From positions 1-64,000 of the forward strand of contig JARHYK010000001.1 in NCBI GenBank assembly GCA_029258515.1: a stretch of DNA of 64,000 nucleotides, in the 5' to 3' direction. Each line of letters starts with the position of its first letter. Within the stretch, counting starts at the first letter, position 1. Both the position numbers and the translations under genes were made by a program. Positions 56,000 through 64,000 of this stretch are shown piece after piece. The notes below the pieces were generated by a model. That model worked only from the letters and a program-made list of their open reading frames with translations, was not told where the DNA came from and searched no databases. This stretch comes from Clostridia bacterium (GTDB lineage Bacteria > Bacillota > Clostridia > TANB77 > CAG-508).

Positions 56000-57937
56000 A
56001 TGCAAAAAAATGAAAATCAAAAAGAAGAACAAGAATTAGATATGAACCATCTAATGCAAATAAGAAAAGAAAAATTAGAAGAATTACAAAAACAAGGAAA
56101 AGATCCATTTGAAATAACAAAGTTTAATAGAACAAATACTGCTGGAGAAATTAAATCAAACTATGAACGATTTGAAGAAAAAGATGTAACAGTAGCTGGA
56201 AGAATAATTGCAAAAAGAATAATGGGAAAAGCATCTTTTTGTACAATACAAGACTGTGATGAAAGAATACAAAGTTATGTAAGTATAAATGATTTAGGAG
56301 AAGAGAGCTATAAATCATTTAAAACATATGACATAGGAGATATAATAGGAATAACTGGATTTGTATTCAAAACAAGAACAGAAGAAATATCTATTCACGC
56401 AAAAGAAGTAACATTACTTTCTAAATCTTTAAGACCATTACCAGAAAAATTCCATGGTTTAAAAGATCCAGATTTAAGATATAGACAAAGATATACAGAT
56501 TTAATAGTAAATCCAGAAGTAAAAGAAAGCTTTGTATTAAGAAGTAAAATAATAAGCAAAGTAAGACAAATATTAGAAGAAAAAGGATATTTAGAAGTTG
56601 AAACACCAATATTAAATACAATATCAGGAGGGGCAACAGCAAAACCATTTATAACACACCATAATTCATTAAATATAGATATGTATTTAAGAATTGCACT
56701 AGAATTGAATTTAAAAAGATTAATTGTAGGTGGATTTGATAAAGTATATGAAATAGGAAGAGTATTTAGAAATGAAGGAATGGATATAAGACACAATCCG
56801 GAATTTACAATGCTAGAACTATATGCTGCATATCAAGATTTTCATGATATGATGGATATAACAGAAGAAATATTCTCAAGAACAGCAAAAGAAGTACTAG
56901 GGACAACAAAAATTAATTATCAAGGACAAGATATAGATTTAACACCAGGATGGAAAAGAATAACAATGGTAGATTCAATAAAAGAAGTAACAGGAATTGA
57001 CTTCAATGAAATAAAAACAGATGAAGAAGCAGTAGCTTTAGCAAAAGAAAGAAAAATTGAAATACCAGACAAAACAAAAGAAACAAGAGGAGATGTAATA
57101 AGTTTATTCTTTGATGAGTATGTAGAAGAAACACTTATACAACCAACATTTATATACGAATATCCAGTAGAAATATCACCACTTGCAAAAAAATGTCCAA
57201 ACAATAAAAAAATGACAGAAAGATTTGAAGTATTTATTGGAGGACGTGAATACGGAAATTCATTCTCAGAATTAAATGATCCAATAGATCAATATGAAAG
57301 ATTCAAAAAACAAGTAGAAGCTAAAGAAGCAGGAGACGAAGAAGCAGGAATGATGGATGAAGACTATATCCAAGCTCTAGAAATAGGATTACCACCAACA
57401 GGAGGATTAGGAATAGGAATAGATAGATTAGTTATGTTATTAACAAATGCTCAATCAATAAGAGATGCTTTATTATTCCCTACAATGAAACCATTAAATA
57501 AAATAGAAATATCTAAACCAACAAACAATAGTGAAACAGCATTTGATTCTAAAGAAAATATCGATTTTAGTAAAGTAGAAATTGAACCTTTATTTAAAGA
57601 ATTTGTTGATTTTGATACATTTGCTAAATCTGATTTTCGTGCTGTTAAAGTTAAAGAATGTGAAGCAGTTAAAAAATCTAAAAAACTTTTAAAATTTGTT
57701 TTAGATGATGGAACAGGGATAGATAGAATAATTTTAAGTGGTATTCATGATACTTATGAACCAGAAGAATTAATTGGTAAAACTTTAATTGCTATAACTA
57801 ATTTACCACCTCGTAAAATGATGGGGATTGATTCATGCGGCATGATTATCAGTGCAGTTCACCATGAAGAAGGAATTGAAAAACTTCATTGTCTTATGGT
57901 TGATCCACACATCCCAGCAGGTGCAAAGTTATATTAA
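56000..57937 (+). CDS. lysS: Lysyl-tRNA synthetase (class II) with C-terminal tRNA-binding domain
   Basis: 645 aa; usual class II LysRS is ~495-505. Residues ~55-150 are the anticodon-binding OB fold. The catalytic core has class II motifs ([39 protein letters not shown]). After ~507 a linker leads to a tRNA-binding (MetRS C-terminal/EMAPII-like) OB domain: [54 protein letters not shown]. From about 57540 codon use changes from GTA/ATA/AGA/GGA to GTT/ATT/CGT/GGT/CTT, suggesting later fusion with a transferred domain. RBS AGGAGAGATATAA. Confidence 0.96.
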   Translation: MQKNENQKEEQELDMNHLMQIRKEKLEELQKQGKDPFEITKFNRTNTAGEIKSNYERFEEKDVTVAGRIIAKRIMGKASFCTIQDCDERIQSYVSINDLGEESYKSFKTYDIGDIIGITGFVFKTRTEEISIHAKEVTLLSKSLRPLPEKFHGLKDPDLRYRQRYTDLIVNPEVKESFVLRSKIISKVRQILEEKGYLEVETPILNTISGGATAKPFITHHNSLNIDMYLRIALELNLKRLIVGGFDKVYEIGRVFRNEGMDIRHNPEFTMLELYAAYQDFHDMMDITEEIFSRTAKEVLGTTKINYQGQDIDLTPGWKRITMVDSIKEVTGIDFNEIKTDEEAVALAKERKIEIPDKTKETRGDVISLFFDEYVEETLIQPTFIYEYPVEISPLAKKCPNNKKMTERFEVFIGGREYGNSFSELNDPIDQYERFKKQVEAKEAGDEEAGMMDEDYIQALEIGLPPTGGLGIGIDRLVMLLTNAQSIRDALLFPTMKPLNKIEISKPTNNSETAFDSKENIDFSKVEIEPLFKEFVDFDTFAKSDFRAVKVKECEAVKKSKKLLKFVLDDGTGIDRIILSGIHDTYEPEELIGKTLIAITNLPPRKMMGIDSCGMIISAVHHEEGIEKLHCLMVDPHIPAGAKLY

Positions 57938-57968
57938 AAATAAAATATTAAAATAAATGGAGTAAAAA

Positions 57969-58457
57969 ATGGAATACAATGAGTATATAGAATTTATTAA
58001 AGGAAAACATGCTGGTCAAACTAGAAAACAAGGAACCCCATTTTATAAGCATCCAGCATTTGTAGCAAAAATATTAGAAAAAAAGGGATTTTCAGTAGAT
58101 TATCAAATAGCAGGATTATTCCATGATTTAATAGAAGACACAAAAACAACATATGAAGAACTTTTGGGAATTTCAAATCCTGAGATAGTAAATGCAGTAA
58201 GACTAGTAACAAAAGAAGAAGGATATGAAATGAAAAAATACATAGATAGAATAAAAAAAAATGATATGGCAAGAATGGTTAAATTAGCTGACAGACTTCA
58301 TAATCTTACTGAAGCACACTATGGTACAGAAAAGTTTCAACAAAAATATATAAAAGAGACAAAACAATGGTATTTAGATTTAGCCAAAGAAACTCCATTT
58401 GAAAAAAATATTAATGAAAAGCTAAAAGAACTTGAAAACTTACAACAGGAAAGATGA
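57969..58457 (+). CDS. HD-domain hydrolase (MESH1/small alarmone hydrolase-like)
   Basis: 162 aa. HD motif residues: YKHPAFVAKIL (~26), GLFHDLIEDT (HD plus ED, ~49) and MVKLADRLHNLTEA (~103). This small stand-alone HD type resembles MESH1-like (p)ppGpp hydrolases, but it is short and the GTP-binding residues are not certain. It begins 31 nt after lysS, likely co-transcribed, and is followed by a terminator. Confidence 0.8.
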   Translation: MEYNEYIEFIKGKHAGQTRKQGTPFYKHPAFVAKILEKKGFSVDYQIAGLFHDLIEDTKTTYEELLGISNPEIVNAVRLVTKEEGYEMKKYIDRIKKNDMARMVKLADRLHNLTEAHYGTEKFQQKYIKETKQWYLDLAKETPFEKNINEKLKELENLQQER

Positions 58458-58465
58458 TATAAAAT

Positions 58466-58515
58466 AAAAAATATTGAGGAAGAAAATTTTAATATTTCTA
58501 TCTCAATATTTTTTT
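58466..58515 (+). terminator. Terminator after the lysS-HD operon
   Basis: AAAAATATTGAG (about 58468-58479) pairs with CTCAATATTTTTTT (58502-58515) over a loop of ~25 nt, with T-run. Confidence 0.75.
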
Positions 58516-58630
58516 ATTAATAAAAATAAACTTTAAGTTAAAATAGATTCAGATTAAAAAATAGACCCAAAAGACAAAAAAATTTAAAATTATATATTAA
58601 TGAGAAAAAATAAAATATTCTAAAATCAGA

Positions 58631-58659
58631 TTGTAGAATGATTTAAAATGTGATATATT
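58631..58659 (+). promoter_or_regulatory. Promoter of the glycosyltransferase gene
   Basis: TTGTAG (58631-58636), 17-bp spacer, TATATT (58654-58659) with TG one base upstream (extended -10). Confidence 0.55.
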
Positions 58660-58702
58660 ATAAATGAAAATAATATATATTTCGAAGGAGGAAATATAAA
58701 AA

Positions 58703-60073
58703 ATGAGAACGATATTAATATGTCTTAACCAACTTGGTATAGGAGGAGTAGAAACAGCAGTATTGAACTATACAATAAAATTAATAGAAAACAATTATAA
58801 AGTAGTTATTCTAGCTAAAGATGGAATATATAGAAAAAAATTTGAAGAATATGGTGCGATTTTTGAAGAATTTGAATTTAAAGTAGAAAATATATATGAC
58901 AATAAAAAAATAGAAAAAGTAATTGAAATAATAGAAAAATACAAAATAGAGCAAGTTCATATTCATCAATTTGACTGCATAAATTCTGTTTTTCCAGCTT
59001 GTGTAATAAAAAACACTCCATATATAGCATATGCACATACAGGAATCAAAGGAGTATATGATTGGTTTGAAAATAGCTTTCCGGGATACAAGGAAATGTT
59101 TGAAATATATTTTAATTGTGCACAAAAAATAATTCCAATAACAAACCAAGCAAAAGAAGAAAATCAAAAAAAATATAAAATACCAGATGAAAAATATATC
59201 ATAATAAAAAATAGTATAAATTTTGAAGATAAATATATTAAAGAAAGCAAAGAACCAACAAAAATAAATAATTTCTTAATCATAAGTAGATTAGATAAAG
59301 AAAAAGAAATATCTATAAAAAATGCAATAGTACTTTTTAAAAAATATCATGAAAAAAACAAGGAAGCAAAGTTAACAATAGTTGGAGATGGAGAAATAAA
59401 AGAAAATATAGAAAAAGAAGCAAAAGATATAGAAGATGTAACAACATTTTTAGGAAAAAGAAATGATGTAATGAATATTATTTCAAAAAATGATGTAGTA
59501 ATAGGGATAGATAGATGCATATTAGAAGCAATAGCAATGAAAAAAATAGCAATAATAAGTGGATATGAAGAAATGAAAAATATAGTTATGCCAGAAATAA
59601 TTGATAAACTAGCTGAAAACAATTTTTCAGGAGAAAATATTGAAATCAAAACTATACCAGAAATAATAGAAATAATAGAAAAATTAACGAAAGAGAAAAT
59701 AGACAAAATAGCAGAAGAAAATTATAAATATATATATAAAAATTTAAATATAAGTAATAATATACATTTTATAGATGTAATATTTAAACAAAATCTAGTC
59801 ATAAATCCACAAAATTTAATACAAAGTATAATGAAAATACAAAACTCATATTCGAAAGAAATAATTGAAAAAGAAAAAATATATGAAGAATATAAAAAAC
59901 TACAAAAAAAGGTAGAAAGTTTAGAATTAGAATTAAAAAATAAAGAAACACAAAGTGAAAAAACAAACAAAATATTAAATGAGGCAAAAGAAGAATTAAA
60001 TAGTGTATATAACAGTAAAACATGGAAATTAGCTAATAAGATAAAACAAATAATAAAAGGAAAAAAAAACTAA
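58703..60073 (+). CDS. GT4-family glycosyltransferase
   Basis: 456 aa. GT-B fold: N-terminal GIGGVETAVLNYTIKLIENN, C-terminal domain FLIISRLDKEKEISIKNAIV, AKLTIVGDGEIKENIE, TTFLGKRNDVMNIISKNDVV and IDRCILEAIAMKKIAIISG, with the retaining-type Glu. A coiled coil (~385-440) and the TWKLANKIKQIIKGKK tail are typical of polysaccharide or surface-glycan enzymes. RBS GAAGGAGGAAATA. Confidence 0.88.
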   Translation: MRTILICLNQLGIGGVETAVLNYTIKLIENNYKVVILAKDGIYRKKFEEYGAIFEEFEFKVENIYDNKKIEKVIEIIEKYKIEQVHIHQFDCINSVFPACVIKNTPYIAYAHTGIKGVYDWFENSFPGYKEMFEIYFNCAQKIIPITNQAKEENQKKYKIPDEKYIIIKNSINFEDKYIKESKEPTKINNFLIISRLDKEKEISIKNAIVLFKKYHEKNKEAKLTIVGDGEIKENIEKEAKDIEDVTTFLGKRNDVMNIISKNDVVIGIDRCILEAIAMKKIAIISGYEEMKNIVMPEIIDKLAENNFSGENIEIKTIPEIIEIIEKLTKEKIDKIAEENYKYIYKNLNISNNIHFIDVIFKQNLVINPQNLIQSIMKIQNSYSKEIIEKEKIYEEYKKLQKKVESLELELKNKETQSEKTNKILNEAKEELNSVYNSKTWKLANKIKQIIKGKKN

Positions 60074-60083
60074 TAAAAATATG

Positions 60084-60112
60084 TTGATTATAATATTTTA
60101 AAATTGTATAAT
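60084..60112 (+). promoter_or_regulatory. Promoter of the ricin/M14 gene
   Basis: TTGATT (60084-60089), 17-bp spacer, TATAAT (60107-60112). Confidence 0.65.
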
Positions 60113-60135
60113 ATAAATGAAACATGGAGGGAAAA

Positions 60136-63100
60136 ATGAATAAAAAATTAATTTTATCAATTATAGCGATAACTTATATAATATTTAGCACAGTTAATTA
60201 TAGTCTAGCATATATAGAAGAAAAAATGCCAGAAACTCAAATAATAGAAAATGGAATATACAGAATATCAAGATTTGGAAAAGAAAATATACATGAAGTA
60301 ATAGAAATAGAAAATGGGTCAAAAGATGTAACAGCAAATGTAAAACTAGGAAGCTGGAAAAACATAGATAATGAAAAAAATAAATTTGAAATAATATATG
60401 ATAATTTAAGTGGATTTTACACAATTAAAAATATAAATTCAGGAAATATGTTAGATGTACAAAACGGAGGAATGAATCCAGGAACAAATGTATGGCAACA
60501 TAAACCAAATGGAACAGATGCACAAAAATGGAAAATAGAAAAAAATCAAGATGGAAGCTACAGCTTCATATCAAAAAAGAATGGACTAAAGCTAAATGTA
60601 GATAAAGAAAATATAAATGTAGAAAAAACAAATAACCAAAAAGAACAAAAATTCCAATTAATATCATTAGATAGAAAACCACAAAAAGTAATAGAAAATG
60701 GAATATATAAACTAGAAACAAAAACAAACCCAAATAAAGTTATACAAATAAAAAATGAATCAACTGAAAATGCAGCAAATGTTGAAATTGGAGATTGGAC
60801 AAACTATGCAAATGCAAATAAAAAATTCAAATTAACATATAAAGAAGATGGATATTACGAAATAGAAAATTTAAATTCTGGAAAAGTACTAGACGCACAA
60901 AATGGTGGAATGGAAACAGGGACAAATGTATGGCAACATGCTGGAAATTATACAGATGCACAAAGATGGAAAATAGAAAAAAATAGTGATGGAACATATG
61001 CTATCTCAAATAAAAAAAGTGGGCTATATTTGAACAATAAAAACGGAAATATTGAACTAGTAAATAAAAAACAAGAAGATACACAAAAATTTAAAATAAA
61101 CTCAATAAATAAATATAAACCAACAAAAACCATAGAAAATGGAATATATAGAATATCAAGATTTGGAAAAGAAAATGTACATGAAGTAATAGAAATAGAA
61201 GATGGTTCAAAAGATGTAACAGCAAATGTAAAAATAGGAAGCTGGAAAAACATAGATAATGAAAAAAATAAATTTGAAATAATATATGATAATGCAAGTG
61301 GATTTTACACAATTAAAAATATAAATTCAGGAAATATGTTAGATGTACAAAATGGGGGAATGAATCCAGGAACAAATGTATGGCAACATAAGCCAAACGG
61401 AACAGACGCACAAAAATGGGAAATAGAAAAAAATCAAGATGGAAGCTATAGTTTTATATCAAAAAAGAATGGACTAAAACTAAATGTAGATAAAGAAAAT
61501 ATAAATATAGAAAAATCAAACAACCAAAAAGAACAAAAATTCCAATTAATATCATTAGATAAAAAACCACAAAAAGTAATAGAAAATGGAATATATAAAC
61601 TAGAAACAAAAATAAACACAAATAAAGTTATGCAAATAAAAAATGAATCAACTGAAAATGCAGCAAATGTTGAAATTGGAGATTGGACAAACTATGTAAA
61701 TGCAAATAAAAAATTCCAATTAACATATAAAGAAGATGGATATTACGAGATAGAAAATTTAAATTCAGGAAAAGTACTAGATGCACAAAATGGTGGAATG
61801 GAAACAGGTACAAATGTATGGCAATATGCTGGAAATTATACAGATGCACAAAGATGGAAAATAGAAAAAAATAGTGATGGAACATATGCTATCTCAAATA
61901 AAAAAAGCGGACTATATTTGAACAATAAAAACGGGAATATTGAACTAGTAAATAAAAAACAAGAAGATACACAAAAATTTAACATAGCGAAAGTAAATAA
62001 AATAAACGAAGAAGAAAAAATAGAAGAAGGAACATATAAAATAGTAGTAGCAAGCAATCCAGATTTATCAATAAAAGTAAAAAATGGAGAAAGAAAAGTA
62101 GAAGCAAACATAGAATTAGGAAAAGAAAAAGAAACATTAGTAAATGAATTTAATTTAAAATCAGTAGGAAATGGATATTATGAAATAAAAAACATAAATT
62201 CAGGAAATGTGCTAGACGTACAAAATGGAGGAATGACAGCAGGAACAAACGTATGGCAACATAAATCTAATGGAACAGATGCACAAAAATGGACAATATT
62301 ACATGATGAAGAAAGTGATACATATAATATAATTTCAAAGAAGAATGGATTATATTTAGATGTATCAAATGGTCAAATGAAAGAAGAAACTAACATTCAA
62401 GTATTTACATCAAATGGAACAAATGCTCAAAAATTTAAATTTATAAAACAAGAGCCAAAAACAGAAAAATACATAGAAGATGGAACATATAAAATATTTA
62501 CAAAATTAGACAAAAAAATGGGATTTGACATAGAATCAGCAAGCAAAGAAAACGGTGGTATATTACAAATATGGGATTATGAACGAGCAAAACAACAACA
62601 ATTTGAAATAAGATACAATAATGGATATTACTATATAATAAATATAAATTCAAATAAAGCTTTACAAGAAACAGGAAATCAAATAAGACAATATACATTA
62701 GATTATAAAAATGAAAAACAAAAATGGATATTAAAGGAAATAAATGGATATTATTCAATAACATCAAAAACAACAAAATTAAGTATGGATGTAACAAATT
62801 TTAATGCAACAAATGGAGTAGATTTAACATTATATAACTATCATGGAAAAGATAATCAATTATTTAGGATAGTAGAAAAAGAAAAAGTAGAACTAGAAAC
62901 AGGATATTACGGTGCAAGTGGATTAAAAATAAAAGGAGACAATAGAGGAACAAATTTAAAATATTATAAAATTGGAAATGGTCCAAATGTATTTTTCGGA
63001 ACATTTGCAGTACATGGATTTGAAGATGAATGGAATTATGATGGACAAGAATTAACTAAAATTGCTGAAGATTTTAAAAATAAGTTATTAGAAATGCAAG

Positions 63101-63651
63101 ATGAAAACCTAGCAAAAAAATGGACAATTTACCTATTTCCTTCAGTAAATCCAGATGGAGAATATCATGGGCACACAAATAATGGTCCAGGTAGAACTAC
63201 TTTATATAGTGACGCATATAGAAATAAAGGAATAGATATAAATAGATGTTGGAGTACAGGATATCGCCCAATGAAAGATAATAGGAATTTTAATGGAACA
63301 GAACCATTTCAATGTTACGAAGCAAGAGCTTTAAGAGATTTTTTATTAAGTAAACGAGCTACAGAAGGGCAAACAGTATTAGTAGACTTACATGGATGGT
63401 TAAATGAAGCGATAGGAGATGAATGGATTGGCTCATACTATAGAGAACAATTTGGAATGAATAGACAAATATATACTTATGGTTCAGGATATTTGATAAA
63501 TTGGGCTAGAACAAATTTAGGATATAATGGAAGAACTGCACGTTCAGCTTTAATAGAATTACCTACAGTAAAAAATGAGAATCAAGTTATAGAACAAAAA
63601 CTTAGCAATAAATACATAAATGCAACTTTAAACATGTTAAAAGATATGTAA
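60136..63651 (+). CDS. Secreted multi-ricin-repeat protein with M14 zinc carboxypeptidase domain
   Basis: 1171 aa from ATG 60136 (RBS TGGAGGGAAAA). Signal peptide ~1-26 (KKLILSIIAITYIIFSTVNY). Six or more ricin B-type lectin modules follow, with motif SGNMLDVQNGGMNPGTNVWQ repeated. The C-terminal M14 carboxypeptidase (~930-1171) has FAVHGFEDEW (HxxE), NPDGEYHG, DINRCW, VDLHGW and ALIELPTVKN with the catalytic Glu. The lectin array probably binds cell-wall or host glycans and presents the peptidase to peptide substrates. An internal duplication with 888-bp period covers the first modules. Shared lectin motifs occur in the prophage tail-tip protein. Confidence 0.9.
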   Translation: MNKKLILSIIAITYIIFSTVNYSLAYIEEKMPETQIIENGIYRISRFGKENIHEVIEIENGSKDVTANVKLGSWKNIDNEKNKFEIIYDNLSGFYTIKNINSGNMLDVQNGGMNPGTNVWQHKPNGTDAQKWKIEKNQDGSYSFISKKNGLKLNVDKENINVEKTNNQKEQKFQLISLDRKPQKVIENGIYKLETKTNPNKVIQIKNESTENAANVEIGDWTNYANANKKFKLTYKEDGYYEIENLNSGKVLDAQNGGMETGTNVWQHAGNYTDAQRWKIEKNSDGTYAISNKKSGLYLNNKNGNIELVNKKQEDTQKFKINSINKYKPTKTIENGIYRISRFGKENVHEVIEIEDGSKDVTANVKIGSWKNIDNEKNKFEIIYDNASGFYTIKNINSGNMLDVQNGGMNPGTNVWQHKPNGTDAQKWEIEKNQDGSYSFISKKNGLKLNVDKENINIEKSNNQKEQKFQLISLDKKPQKVIENGIYKLETKINTNKVMQIKNESTENAANVEIGDWTNYVNANKKFQLTYKEDGYYEIENLNSGKVLDAQNGGMETGTNVWQYAGNYTDAQRWKIEKNSDGTYAISNKKSGLYLNNKNGNIELVNKKQEDTQKFNIAKVNKINEEEKIEEGTYKIVVASNPDLSIKVKNGERKVEANIELGKEKETLVNEFNLKSVGNGYYEIKNINSGNVLDVQNGGMTAGTNVWQHKSNGTDAQKWTILHDEESDTYNIISKKNGLYLDVSNGQMKEETNIQVFTSNGTNAQKFKFIKQEPKTEKYIEDGTYKIFTKLDKKMGFDIESASKENGGILQIWDYERAKQQQFEIRYNNGYYYIININSNKALQETGNQIRQYTLDYKNEKQKWILKEINGYYSITSKTTKLSMDVTNFNATNGVDLTLYNYHGKDNQLFRIVEKEKVELETGYYGASGLKIKGDNRGTNLKYYKIGNGPNVFFGTFAVHGFEDEWNYDGQELTKIAEDFKNKLLEMQDENLAKKWTIYLFPSVNPDGEYHGHTNNGPGRTTLYSDAYRNKGIDINRCWSTGYRPMKDNRNFNGTEPFQCYEARALRDFLLSKRATEGQTVLVDLHGWLNEAIGDEWIGSYYREQFGMNRQIYTYGSGYLINWARTNLGYNGRTARSALIELPTVKNENQVIEQKLSNKYINATLNMLKDM
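60244..61980 (+). repeat. 888-bp-period tandem duplication inside the ricin/M14 gene
   Basis: 60244-61092 and 61132-61980 are nearly identical in DNA (e.g. ATAGAAAATGGAATATA at both starts; ACACAAAAATTT at both ends). The offset is 888 bp, 296 codons, so the frame is kept. The few differences are mostly synonymous or conservative (for example VKLGSWK versus VKIGSWK), indicating recent duplication or gene conversion. Confidence 0.9.
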
Positions 63652-63679
63652 TCTAATAAAAATGAAAGGAAACATAAAA

Positions 63680-64000
63680 ATGAACAAAACAAAAAAAGTG
63701 ATATTAATATTTTTGTTAACTATAATTATTCTTTTTATATTTACAATGCCAAAATTTAAAATAGCTACAAAAGATGAAATATATAGTGAATCTAAAGAAG
63801 AAAATGAAATACAAGAATTAAAAAAACAGTTAGGAATAACAGGACAAGATGAGATATATAGTATTTCTAAAGAATTTGACAATACAAAAACAATAAAAAT
63901 AAAACCAGAAGTCCAATACATAACTGCAATGGCAGGAGTTATACAACAAAAAAAACCGCAATATTTAGAAATTAAAGAGCTAGAAACAAAATTAATAAAT
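63680..64000 (+). CDS. Membrane-anchored or secreted protein, partial
   Basis: Open from ATG 63680 to the window end (107 codons). RBS AAAGGAAACAT. Start has an uncleaved or signal-type hydrophobic helix (~5-25, KKVILIFLLTIIILFIFTMP), then a charged region with two DEIYS segments. No family recognised; it follows the ricin/M14 gene by 28 bp and may be co-expressed. Confidence 0.65.
   Translation, partial: MNKTKKVILIFLLTIIILFIFTMPKFKIATKDEIYSESKEENEIQELKKQLGITGQDEIYSISKEFDNTKTIKIKPEVQYITAMAGVIQQKKPQYLEIKELETKLIN

Overview
The window is about 64 kb of a very AT-rich, low-GC Gram-positive (Firmicutes, Clostridia-like) chromosome. Evidence: 23S-5S-tRNA(Asn) order, ctsR-mcsA-mcsB-clpC heat-shock operon, a YlbJ-type sporulation membrane protein, strong AGGAGG ribosome binding sites, TTGACA/TATAAT promoters and overwhelming use of A-ending codons (AGA, ATA, GTA, GGA). 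I cannot name the species; an uncultured gut Clostridia lineage is a guess.

Layout. 1-417: end of an rRNA operon plus tRNA-Asn. 402-32253: a complete-looking siphovirus prophage (about 31.9 kb) in the 3' end of tRNA-Asn, bounded by a 16-bp attL/attR repeat. Its order is integrase, CI-like repressor, Cro-like protein, early/replication genes, late regulator, HNH, terminase, portal, protease, capsid, connectors, tail, holin, M23 endolysin. Cargo includes a promoter-flanked 'moron' gene and a structured-RNA candidate in the tail module, a HicA/HicB pair and a Panacea-type (PanA/PanT) pair next to attR. 32.3-42.2 kb: an accessory island (DUF4143 ATPase, 1500-aa helicase with a C-terminal nuclease, DUF4236-FtsK-gamma protein, TerB-AAA ATPase, zinc-ribbon membrane protein). 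42.2-64 kb: mostly core genes (two related small-RNA candidates around a NUDIX gene, LD-carboxypeptidase, murI, recN with a LexA-like box, eno, ylbJ-like gene, ctsR operon, lysS, HD hydrolase, glycosyltransferase, a large ricin-repeat/M14 carboxypeptidase).

Main discovery. Seven recognisable genes are each split by a +1 frameshift, and in every one the break is exactly at an in-frame CGG codon followed by A. Skipping the C and reading GGA (Gly) restores a full-length, family-like protein. They are the phage replication protein, phage HNH endonuclease, two phage tail proteins, the HicA toxin, the island TerB-AAA ATPase and the host heat-shock repressor CtsR. An eighth candidate is a 15-codon phage micro-ORF. 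I found roughly 70 other CGG triplets inside genes; all but one are out of frame. The exception is codon 3 of a membrane-protein gene (49592). This suggests that CGG has no normal decoding in this organism and is read by programmed +1 frameshifting (CGG-A -> Gly), through out-of-frame tRNA-Gly binding at an unassigned codon or a quadruplet-reading tRNA. Host, island and prophage share it, so it looks like a property of the translation system.

Other points: LysRS carries a C-terminal tRNA-binding domain in different codon usage; McsB has lost several conserved residues, including its active-site cysteine; the tail assembly chaperone pair has a TTT-T +1 slip site; the ricin/M14 protein has an 888-bp-period internal duplication; two similar ~105-nt RNAs flank the NUDIX gene.
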